Of a stretch of DNA of 64,000 nt, positions 43,693-54,012 are shown piece by piece. Location: NCBI RefSeq assembly GCF_001577835.2, contig NC_029529.1, positions 6,140,157 through 6,204,156 of the forward strand, in the 5' to 3' direction. The translations under genes were made by a program, and so were the position numbers. Within the stretch, counting starts at the first letter, position 1; each line of letters opens with the position of its first letter. This DNA is from Coturnix japonica. Taxonomy: Eukaryota > Chordata > Aves > Galliformes > Phasianidae. The notes beneath the pieces were generated by a model. The model was not told the DNA's origin. It was given only the letters and a program-made list of their open reading frames with translations, and did not search any database.

Positions 43693-46600
43693 CTGCAGAA
43701 GGTGGGAAATGCAAAAGTCAGTGTTCAACAGAGGATGCAGAGAGGGCGATGAAAGGAGCTGGGGTGGGTGATGTGGCTGCACTGTGCAGCAAAAATGCAC
43801 TGCAGTGCTCCAATACTGGGGCAATCCCAGGGAGATGCTTGGTTAACCTCCAGCCTTCCACTACTCACCTCATAAAATTGTTCCTCCTGAAGCTGTGAAG
43901 CATGGGCTGGTTATTTCTCACCTGGGGTCACAAAGTGATTTCCTCTGTGCTCTGCAGAGATCTGGGCCCTCCCTGGGGGTCAGCAATCCCAGCCAACAGG
44001 AAGAAGCCTTCCCAAGGTGTTTAATTACTCCTCTCCCACAGGCACTGAAGCAATCCCTCCTTTATGACCAGCCCCAGCAGAGCTCTGCCTCTTTCCTACC
44101 CACAGCCATATGGGTTGTGGATGGGATGTGGAACCCTGAAGCTGTCCCGTGGAGACACTGAAATGAAGTGTAGCCTCAGGGGTTGTGGGGAGGCTGAGAG
44201 CAGGAGGTGCCAGGGGGGAGCAATGGCACCTGATGGCTTTGCCATGCCATCTTGTGGCCATGGGGTGCTGTGAAATGAGGGAGAGCAGGAAGGAGGCAGG
44301 AGAAACAGGTCTGTATCCTGACACCATGTCCCCACGCCACAGTCCCCATGGAGAGCACAGGGTCTGTTCTCTGCAGAGTCCTTATCAGAAACATGAGGCT
44401 GTACCGCTATGGTGAGGTTCATCCTGTAAGTGCCACAGGGATGGGGCTGTTCTGGGGCTCCTTTCATGCCATGCAGGGCTCTGCATGCGTGATGTGTGGA
44501 CACAGTGATGCTGCCACCCACCTCTCCATGCCAGTGGGTGCTTCGTGTTCCAGCCCAGCAGCAGGTGCACCCTGGGGGCTGCAGCAGGCAGGAAGACATC
44601 CCACCCCACCCAGTCCAAGCCTGGGGCGGTTCTGCTTCCTTCCTGGCTCCCAGCCTCTCCCAGGAGCCCAGCAGCATCGAGCAGGGCAGCGGGCACAGCA
44701 GGGCCCAGGCTTGGCAGGAACCAGCAGCCCAGGAGGAACCGACGTGGGCTCCATGTACACAATGGTTGCAGGGCTCCATGTGCTCTGGAGGAAGAAAACT
44801 CCCTGAAGAATTTCCTCCCTTCTTGGATCTGTTCCTCACCCTGCTGGGCTGAGCCCTGCTATGGTGTGGGGATGGTGGGGATGGAGATCCCTAGGCAGGG
44901 CTGGTAGCCCCAGTGGCTTGGTGATGGACCTGGATGTCCCTGTGGTGTCAGGCTGTGTTGGGCCATACCAGGCTGTGCTGGGTCATACCAGCCCCTACCC
45001 CATTGGTCTGCAGCAGCTGCGGGGCTGGTCTGTGACCTGTCCACACCATCGCACTTTATGCTGCTTTGAGAAATTGAAAGGCCAGAGATAAGGGGTAAGA
45101 GATGTAGAGAGCAGGGAGATAACGTTATCTCTGTGCTTTCTGTGCTTTAGCCTATTCCAAAGTTGTCCAGAGTGCTGATAAGGATAGAGCAGCTCAGAGA
45201 CACGGGCAGAGATCTCCTTCAACTGAGCTTGTGGAGTTAACCCAGTGTCCTGCATCTGGATGGGCACCCCTGCTGCAAGGGGCAGGGCTGATCCCAGGAC
45301 ACCCTCAGCTCAGGCTGCTTCTGTTGCTCTTCCACATGGCTGACTTGGTCTGGATCCAGTCCAGCTCCTGTTGCTTGCGATGAAAGGAGGAAGCAGCTAC
45401 AGTCGAGTGAAATGTGGATTAACACTGAATTTCTCTTCCAGGTCTGGCAGAGCCCTTGCAGGCACATTCCTGCCCTGGGAGTTCCCCTCTGCACTGTTGG
45501 TATTTCCGTGGACGTGGTCACCTGTGCTGCTCAGCTGCCAGCCTCGCCTGGGGTGGGTGCTCTGGGGATGGGTGCACCCAGGGGTGGGTGCCCATAGGGT
45601 GAGAGCTACAGCAATGGGTACACCCAGGAATGGGTGCCCCAGAGCCCACTGCAGGGTTCGGTGCTGCTCTCCTTTCTATTCATATCCAGCTCTGATTTAC
45701 TGAGCTTGAAGCAAAGCAAGCAATTAGCACGGCCTGGCTATTTAATAAAACGAACGGGGCTAATTGCTTAGTAGCTGAGCCTATTGTTCTTGGTGCTGTG
45801 CCAAACCGAGCAGGGTTGTAATTGCAAGCATCTGCAGCATGGCTCGGAGAGGCACCGGGCATCCCTGTGGGCTCATTGAACCCAGGCACTGCTGTATGCC
45901 CGGGGCCCTTCCTGCTATGGCTTGCAGCACCACCTGAGGGCACCAACCAAATTCATGGCCCTTTTAGTGCCCAGTTCTCCCTGATTATAGTGTGCTGGAA
46001 TGATGCAGACAACAAGTCAGGAGAGTGCAGAATGCCTTCCTAGGAACTGCATTCGAGTATTTTCTGCCTTACACTGCAGATATCCAGGTACTCCTTGGAT
46101 AGGGACGGGTGGGGCTGGACTGACACCAGCCACATTTCTGCACAACACCAAGTGCAGTCAGTCCCTCTCTGGCACACAGCACTGATAACTCTCTTCTCTG
46201 CTTGCAAATCCCAAAGGACCTGGGCAGATTCCCATCTGCCAGCTTGTGAAAGAGGCATCTCCCAGCTCCCGGGAGCATCACTGAGCTGTCTGGACTTTCA
46301 CAACTCTCAAAGCATGTTATTAATCCTCCTGATGATTAATCCTCCTTCCATCCCTATCAATCTCACCTGTTTACAGCTCAATAGTGCCACACACAGAAAC
46401 CTTGTGAAAACGAGACGCTGCGTTTCAGGAGGTTTCCTCTCACTCCCTGTTCCTCCTGCAGCGTGAATACTTCACTGGGACTGCACTTACTAACGGCCAG
46501 GGATAATTACAGCAGTGACAATGGATTATCCACAACTGCCTGCGGGGGATGAGTGAACATTGTTGCTGACGCTGGACAGAGCAGGGGGAGGAAGAGAGTG

Positions 46601-48500
46601 CACAGAGGAAGAGCATCGCCCTGGCAGCAGCTGCCAGTTCCAACTCCAGAGATGCAAACTGGTTCTGATGAGTACTGCTTATGGAAGGAAGCACTGGGAG
46701 CCTTCATCACTCTCCTTCCACCTGCTGCGGCAGGACTAAAGGTGTGCAAAACCTGAATTGCATTGAAACTGCAGGCCATCGTCAGCCTGGACACACCAGC
46801 CTTCACCTCCAGCCCCGCTGCCCTTCCAACAGCCTCAAAGGCAGGGCTGCAGAGCAGAGATGTGCTGGACGTAGGCAGAGCTCTGAGCCATGAGACTGTC
46901 CTGCTCCTCCCACGCCGGTCTGCCCACATTGCTGCCCTGCTGCAACCTCTCGTCACGGTGTGTGTGTTTCACATGAGTTACACAACGTCGTCAGGCCGAG
47001 AGCAAACAGAGCTGTACACAGGTGTAGTTCTGTGTAACTCCTTCAAGCAGTGAGTGGGCTGTAAGCACATGTCAAATAGAAAGAGCTCCCAGCCCTCCCA
47101 GGCCCACGAGCACACAGGTTCCATCAATTTCCCCAGCAAAATTAGGATCCGGACATTGAGGTGAATAAAAACACCAAAATTTGAATGGAAAAAGAATGAA
47201 TCTGTGCAATATGTGCTGAATATCGCCAGCAGCTCCTGGGGTCTTTGTGCCCTTTGCCAGCTCTGCCTTCAGCTCTGTATTTCTCCCCCTTTGTACCCTG
47301 TAAGCTACCAACACATCCTATAAAGCCATATTCAAAGGGGTTAAAACATTCTGTCTGACCACCCAGAAGATTTTCTCCCTTCTGGTTTTTTATGGCACTG
47401 AATAGAAAGAAAAACTTCTTTTGGTTCAGATAAACTTGAAGCGATTCCTTCTCCTCTCTCCCTCCCTTCAGTGGTTTTTTTTTTTTGTTATTGTTGGTTT
47501 TGGTTTGGCCAGAGAGCGGAAAAATCAATTATTCGCACTCCTCTAAACTGATTAAAAAAGCTTCAGGTCTCCACAAAGAGGCTCGAGGGAGTGGTTATGT
47601 TGTACAGCAGATAAAATGCTCTTCAGATTCTCTGCTCACCCTCAGCAGCAGCACTGCAAGGGATGAACCCAACGGAGCTGAGCTGGCACCCAATGCACTG
47701 CGACCACCTCGTTGTGTCCAGCACAGCCCCTGCTGGTGTGCAGCACCCAAACATCCTCACTGCCCGCAAGAAATGCAGGTGGAAAAATAATGCTATTTTA
47801 TTCTTTTTGGTTCGAATATCCCATTGAAAAGTGACAATGCAGAACTTCAGTCCTCTCCTCTCCTCTGGTCTGTAACATCTGCTAGGAAAGCAGTTAGGGC
47901 ATTGATACAAGCCCCTGTGACACTGGAACAAGACCCACGGTACCAGTGCTGTGACAACAGATCTGGGTCATTTCCTCCTTTAAAAGCTTTCAAGGAAATG
48001 AAATCAGAGATGCAAAGGGGTGAAGATGGGAATCTCTGTGTTCCAGCACAGCTGATGGCAGTGAGCTGAGGGCAGCTTAGCTGGGTGCAGCAAAGATCTG
48101 CTGTTGGAAGCTGGAGCTGATGAGCCCATCCTTGCAGCCTGGCATTGAGGGACATCAAACTTTGGTCCAAGGCTCCACATGGACCAAGCTGGGGGGAGTG
48201 TTGGGGGAATCTCAGTGCTCTGCAGACACAGAGGCAAGTGGGATGTGGGAAAGGTATTGAGGCAGCTGAGCCCATGGTGGTCGTTGGTGAAAGAGCTGTG
48301 TGCCACCTCAGAACTCTTTCCCATGAACATCCAGAGCTTGACAGGCCAGTAGCTTCGTCGGTGCCCAGCAGGGTGGATCAGCAGACATCCCAAAAGGGCT
48401 CTGCGTCTCCAGGCTGGGCTGCAGCCTCCCCTCTCTAAACCCATCACCTCCCAGCAGCTCCCCGGGAGCAAGGGGTCCCCATTCCCTCCCCTTCTACCCC
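43693..48500. other. NPW-NHERF2 intergenic region, no gene recognised
   Basis: This 4.8-kb stretch separates the orphan minus-strand frame from the NHERF2 CpG island. Longer open frames here (for example 44096-44839 on the minus strand) overlap frames on the other strand and lack domain features. A small tandem repeat lies at 45546-45642, and an AT-rich, TAAT-containing block at 45690-45840 could be regulatory. Confidence 0.55.
45546..45642. repeat. Short tandem repeat (GGGTGCACCCAGGRRTGGGTGCCC-like)
   Basis: Two clear and several partial copies of ATGGGTRCACCCAGGRRTGG followed by GTGCCC occur in about 95 bases. The unit contains the near-palindrome GGGTGCACCC. Confidence 0.6.
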
Positions 48501-48559
48501 CGGAGAGCTGTGCTAGTCCCGCACTGCGTTCCATGCATCCCCATCCCGTGGGGGATCGA

Positions 48560-49064
48560 ATTAGGATTAGGGCCTGGCTCTGGCACAGCTGCGGTACCTT
48601 CTGGGAGCCCCCGCTCCCTCCAGACCGGGGTGCTCCGAGCGGCCCCGCGCCCTGCACGGTCCCTATCGACTCCGCTCGGAGCAGTCCCGGACGGCCCCGA
48701 TCCTCGCAGCCCGACGATGCGCGGCGGGCATCCCCTCACCATCCGCCCCCGGGACACCACCGGATCCGTCCGCCCCGCTCCCGGCTCCGCCCGCCCCGTC
48801 CCCATCCCCAGCTCCGCCCCTCCCGTCCCCATCCCCGGCTCCATCCCCTCCCCACTCTCCGCACTCCCGGGCAGCGCGCATTATGGCCGCGCTGCGCTGC
48901 GCCCCGACCCCAACGCCGGCCCCGACCGCGGCCCCGGCCCGGACCCGCCCCTCCGCTCCCCGCCGCCCCGCGCCCGCCCCGCTCCGCGCATAAAAGGGCC
49001 CCGCGGCCGCCCGCCCCCGTTCTGCTCCGCTCCTTTCCGCCGCTCTCCTCCGCCCGCCCCGGCC
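48560..49064 (+). promoter_or_regulatory. NHERF2: NHERF2 CpG-island promoter with TATA-like box
   Basis: This very CpG- and C-rich region precedes NHERF2. A CATAAAAGG element at 48989-48997 lies about 75 bases before the ATG, predicting a start near 49018-49025. Numerous CCGCCC/CCCGCCC boxes suggest Sp/KLF factors. The reading frame stays open far upstream of the ATG because of the base composition, not because of coding function. Confidence 0.72.
48775..48862. repeat. C-rich tandem tract (CCGTCCCCATCCCCAGCTCCG-like)
   Basis: Two full copies and several partial copies of CCCGTCCCCATCCCCRGCTCC lie in the NHERF2 promoter. The complementary strand has many G runs and could fold into a G-quadruplex. 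Confidence 0.65.
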
Positions 49065-49274
49065 ATGGCTAAGGACCAGCTGAAACCGCGGCTGTGCCAT
49101 ATGCTGAAAGGGGAGAACGGCTACGGCTTCCACCTGCATGGCGAGAAGGGCAAGAGCGGGCAGTTCATCCGCAAAGTGGAGCCCGGTTCACCCGCCGAAG
49201 CGGCGGGGCTGCGCGCTGGGGACCGAGTCGTGGAGGTGAACGGGCTCAACGTGGAGCAGGAAACGCACCACCAG
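49065..49274 (+). CDS. NHERF2: NHERF2 coding exon 1 (most of PDZ1)
   Basis: This exon has 70 codons from an ATG in context CCGGCCATGG, the first after the TATA-like box, to the donor CACCAG/GTCCGG in phase 0. It carries PDZ1 strands 1-4, including [20 protein letters not shown]. The leader before PDZ1 is only about 8 residues, as in mammalian NHERF2. Confidence 0.95.
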
Positions 49275-52200
49275 GTCCGGAGCTTCGGGAACTGGGAGGG
49301 GGGAGGGAGAGGAACGTGGGGATCCCCCCCAGGCTGAGACCTCGGCCGCGGTGCCCCGTGCGGGCATCACCCCGGATCCCCTCGGAGCATCCCCTTGGAG
49401 CATCCCCTGCCAGCGCCGTGCCGGGGCTGCCCTGCAGGGTGGGTGACCCGACATAGGGCTCGGCCTGCGTGGAGTTCTTGCAGCCCGGAACACCTCGTTC
49501 CCACGAGAACGGCCGTGTCCCCGCTGCAGGAGGATGTTGTAATCGTGGCAGCCAGGAGAGCGAGGTGGGAGAGCCGAAGGTGTTTTGGCATGGGCAGGGC
49601 GCTGCTGTGTTATGCAATCTGTGGCGAAAAGGAATTGGGAGACCCGGGTTTTATTTCCGGCTCTGCTCGGTGCTTTTTTCGGCCACTTTAGGCAAGCTGC
49701 TGCTTTTGCAGCTTGGGCCGGGCAAGGATGTCTCCAAATCTACAGATAGAGCCCCGCAGATGTTCAGCGGTTTGAGTGGCTGAAAGGTGATAGGGCTTTG
49801 TAGGGTTTAGTGTCTGCTATAGGGCACGGGCAGAACTGGAGGGAATCCAAGCAAGTTGGGTCCCAGCTCTGCAGGAGGAGCTGCACGCTTCAGGCCGTGT
49901 CTATTTCTGCTTGTAAAACCAAATGTTTATTAAATAGTTCAGCACAGAGAACAAGCAGTGGCTGTGGCAGCCACTGCACGGCACCACGGTGCATTGGGTC
50001 CAGGGCTTTAGCACAGGGGCCTGGTGCTGCTGCCAGTGATGTATTCTTGTGCAGCCTTCAGATCCAGCACTCTTTTGGGGTCTGTGTATGGGTTCTGAGT
50101 TCCACCTACAGCCATGGATGTGCTTCAAGGCAGAACCTCTCAGAGCACCATGAGCAACTCAGGTGACTCCAATAAAGCCCTCAGTTCTCCCCCCGCCATG
50201 ATTACATTCATAGGTTCCCATGCTGATTTTGCCTGTTTGGATAATCTGAGCCAGCTCTGTGAAAGTTGATGTTTGTCTTGAATGTGATTTCAAAACCACC
50301 CAAGGAGGCTCCGTGCTTTGATCCCGCTGGGCAGCGAGGCGGGCGGCGCTCCCCTGTTGGAAAGCATTGCAGCTCCCCGCTGGAATTCGGATGCTGGGGA
50401 AGGAGCGATAGCGGATCCGAGGCAGCCTGCTGTGGCTTTGAAACATGCAGGGGCTTCTTGAAGGCCAAGAGGAGTGGGGGAGACTTTCCCTCTTCTGTTT
50501 CCAGCTGGTAGAAGAGGGATGGGTCTGTGGCATTGCTGCTGTGGAGCATAAGATGGGGTGACCTGCTGGGGCTATTGGGGAGCAAATAGCACTGGATTAT
50601 TCCTGCTGCGATGGCACCAGTGTCTGAGCATGCCCCAGGACCTGCTTTTCTTGCCCAGCCCAGCCAAGGAGGATGATATTCCCCAATAAAATGCCAACCA
50701 CGGTCATGCTGCAGGATGGGTGACGCTGCTCTGGTGCTTCAGCACAGCTGGAACTGAGCACTGCTGCAGCCTCTCCTCCTCACACTGTTGCGATTGCTGT
50801 CCTTGGACAAGAAGCACTTCACCATGCACATCTGAAGCTGCAACAGGATGGCACTGGAAGCAAACAAGGCCTGGCTGTTCAGTGTAATTGTTTCTGGCCA
50901 ATGCTAGTAATATAAGGAGCAGAATGTGTTCCCAGGGTGTTCTGTTCTGCCTGGGATGCTGCACTGCAGCCTGCTTCAGGTGGTGGGCAGAGCAGTTGGG
51001 TGCTGTACTTCTGATCCCATGGCACAGTGAAACCTTGTAGGGGCTGAAATGGGGCTGTGTGTGGGACACATTTGTGTCCTGTGGCTGTAACAGCTCACAG
51101 GGTGCCCACCACAGTGCTGGTGGCCAAGAGCAGCTCCTTTGTGCAGCTATGGCACATCCTGGGCTGTGTGGGAACTTGCGCTGTGATGGTATCATGTAGA
51201 ATGCCTTCTGCTCATGCATCTGCACCAGCAAAGCAAGTCCAGAGATGGCCAAGCTGTGCTGGTGGCACAAGAAGGCCCCTAGGTCCAGTCTGGTGACAGA
51301 GCTGTGTGCGTAGAGGCAGCGCATCCAGAGCGGAAGGGAAGAACTGAACTCCTGCCAGCACCCTCTCTGGGGCTGCAGGACTCTGCTCTGGGCCAGTGCT
51401 GGCTCCCAGGGTGGGAGCGGGTTTGGGTGGAGCTATGGAGGATGTGGGGCAGGGAGCTGTACGGAGCACATCCAGAGGTGCCGGATGCAGAGCAGAGGCT
51501 GAGCTGTCCTCAGAGCTGCGGGTCTGGGTGCTGGCCATGGCTCGGAGGCGGGTAGGAGATGGGGTGCTTTGCTGGGTGCCTGCTTTGTTCTCAGTCCCGC
51601 TGCTCTATCTCTAAGGATGTCTCTCTTATGGGAGCTGGAGGCAGCTTGGCCTGCTGTGCCATGGGCGGCACTTCATGGTACCTGTATTGGGTTGGGGCGC
51701 TTCTGCTGTCCTGTTCAGCTTTGCTGTCCCAGTGCTGCAGCTCTTTTGAAGGACTTGGGGGGTGCTGAGGGTCTTGTGATATGAGCTCCTCAGTGCTCAC
51801 AGTGCAGTTTGCACGATGTTTGAGCTCCATTGGCAGTGTGGGGGGTTCTCCCAAAAGGAGGATGCTTTGCTTTGTGCAGCAGCTTTGAGGAACATGCCCT
51901 GGCAGCTGTGGTTTCCCCAGTGTGTGGTGCTTGGCAGGGACCAGCCCAGCTCCTGTGCTGGTGACAGATCTGTGGTGCTGTGTTGGATCTGTGTGACTTT
52001 TCTCCTTGACAGTAGTGAGAACTACTGTGCTGCAATAGGGCCTGCGGGACCCAAACTGTAGGGCCTGAGAAGGAGGGAGGGATGTGCAGGACTCTGCCAT
52101 TGCTTTTCCTGCATGCTTCCCCACATTGCTGCCCACCTGCAACCCCTGTTCCTGCACATCAGCTGTCTGTTCCCAGTTCCCTTCTGGAGGTGTGCCCTGG

Positions 52201-54012
52201 TACAGGTGCTGCTCTGACAGTGTCAGTGGCATCGCCTGGTGTTGCACAGAAATGGATCTGAGAAGGAGCAGATGGGTTTTCCAGGGTTTGGTGGAGCAGC
52301 ACCCTGCAGGCAGGTTATGGGTAGGAACCCTCCTGGTGCAGGGTGGTGGGCATTGGTGCTTGCTGGGTTGGTTTGCTCGGCACACACAGCCATGTCTGCA
52401 ATCTATAAATTTTGTCTTGGTGGTTTTTTATTTTTTTCATTTGCAGATACTGGCTCTGCTGACCTTGAATGGAGCTTGCAGGGGAGTAAATAAACGCTGG
52501 CTAATTGCACATTAGGCTCGTTTGTCACTTCTAACCTTGGCAGTTGCAGTATCTGGCTGGCCTGACCTAGATAGGGCAGGAGCTGTAAGGAACCCTGTGC
52601 TGCTTCAGGGTTTCCCCAGCACACATAGGGTGTCACAGGGCCATGAGTGCTGGCAGTGTCCCCCTGCAGCTGGGGAGAGTGGTAGAGCTGCATTGCCAGT
52701 GGTACTGTCTTCCTCTTTGGAATGAGGGCCTGTGCAGGCAGCAGGTGATGCCCTGTGGGATACCACCCTGAGGCTGCAGGCAGGGGGTTCTGGAGTCTTT
52801 TTCTGCCTTCTTCCCTCATATATCCACAGTTATTCCCTATTCCTACCCTGCCCTGCTGTGCTGGACTCATGTGCTTGCTTGACTGCCCTAGAGCTGAGCA
52901 CAGCTCTCTACTTTCCCACGTGTGAGCTGCCCCGTGCTCCCCTTCCTCCCTGCTGGGCTGACACCGCCAGCTCCTTTCAGAGGATCTGCAGTCACACAAA
53001 AAAACGTGAAAAAGTGAGGCTGTGTGAGGACAATGGTCCCTTTCAGCCATGCCTGGAGCTGGAGACCAGCAGGGATGGGCTCATCTCCTGGTGCTGGTTT
53101 CCCTTATCTCTGCTGTCCTGTCACGCAGGGGGATGAATGCACGGATCAGATTGTTGCTTTTATAAATCTGCTTGGGAAGGGGGGAGGTGGGAGGGGGGAA
53201 AGTGTCCAAATGGGAAGAGTGCAGCAAAGGCAGTTGAGACATTGCATTTGTGCTCTGGTTCTTGGTGCAACCCAGCTTTCCACCTTGAGTTCTCAGCTCT
53301 GTCCCTGGGTGTGGGGGGAGAAAGAAGTCTCAGGTAAAGGGGTGAGGGTTTGCAGGGCTGTTTATGTGGTAGAACTGCATGTCCCTTGTGAGGGATGAAG
53401 CTAGGCAGCAGGATTCAGGATGTGTGTTGTGTGATGGAACAGCAGGCTTGCAAGTGGAGCAGAGGGGATGATGTCCACCTGTGTGTATGCAGCTGCCATG
53501 GGCAGATCCATCATTTAGGTGGTGTTGGAAGGAATTGTCACTGTCACCCATGGCTGCAGGCTGTGCTATCTTGAAGGATCCCAAATCTCTGCCCTCCTCC
53601 CCTGTTGCCTATAGAAACAGTAATGAATGTGCACCGTGCAGTGAAATGGAAGCTGCAGGAGAGCACCAATGGGCAGAGGGGTCTGGAGATACAGCTCTCC
53701 AAGAACTGGGGAGTCTCTGGGCTTCTGCTCACTACTTCTCCTTCTCCTTTGCAGGTGGTGCAGCGTATCAAGGCAGTGGAGACAGAGACCCGCCTGCTGG
53801 TGGTGGACAAGGAGACAGATGAGTACCTGTGCAGCCTGCGCCTGACATGCACAGAGGAGATGGCACACAGTGGGATCCTGCTGGGCTCCAACATCTCACC
53901 CTCCAAGTCAGTGGGCAGCGACAACGGGGAGGTGTGGAAACCACAGCTGGAGCTGAGCGCAGGCAGCCTGCAGCGGCACTCACACAGCTTCTCCTCACAC
54001 GGCAGCAGGAAG
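49065..54012 (+). CDS. NHERF2: NHERF2 / SLC9A3R2, PDZ scaffold (3'-partial: coding exons 1-2)
   Basis: NHERF2 is a two-PDZ scaffold with a C-terminal ezrin-binding motif. It anchors transporters and receptors (such as NHE3, CFTR and podocalyxin) at the apical cortex of epithelia. Only 156 codons are present, in exons 49065-49274 and 53755-54012, joined in phase 0. PDZ1 spans about residues 9-90, with the carboxylate-binding loop GYGF at 19-22 and the conserved [20 protein letters not shown] and [18 protein letters not shown] blocks. NHERF2 is chosen over NHERF1 because [14 protein letters not shown] and LTCTEEMA match NHERF2, and because NPW and ZNF598 lie upstream. PDZ2 and the ezrin-binding tail are not in the window and should lie beyond base 64000. 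The visible frame is intact. Confidence 0.95.
49275..53754 (+). other. NHERF2: NHERF2 intron 1, no recognised gene
   Basis: This 4.5-kb intron runs from a GTCCGG donor (a non-consensus but usable GT site) to TCCTTTGCAG. It contains a G-quadruplex-type run at 53173-53199. No transposon, RNA gene or additional exon was recognised. Confidence 0.65.
53755..54012 (+). CDS. NHERF2: NHERF2 coding exon 2 (end of PDZ1 and linker)
   Basis: This exon has 86 codons, phase 0 at both ends, donor GTGAGG. It completes PDZ1 ([21 protein letters not shown]) and the conserved [11 protein letters not shown] segment, then a Ser/His-rich linker ([17 protein letters not shown]) towards PDZ2. The exon end corresponds to the human linker just before DVSGPLRELRPRLC. 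Confidence 0.95.

Noticed and set aside
44096-44839. Minus-strand open frame of 247 codons
   Set aside because: Overlapping frames of similar length exist on the other strand, the composition is Pro/Trp/Cys/His-rich without domains, and there is no promoter or splice support.
48510-49064. Long in-frame upstream extension of NHERF2 (about 185 codons open before the ATG)
   Set aside because: The frame is open because the CpG-rich DNA lacks stops. The TATA-like box at 48989-48997 places transcription start after most of it, the peptide is Pro/Arg low-complexity, and NHERF2 normally starts directly before PDZ1.
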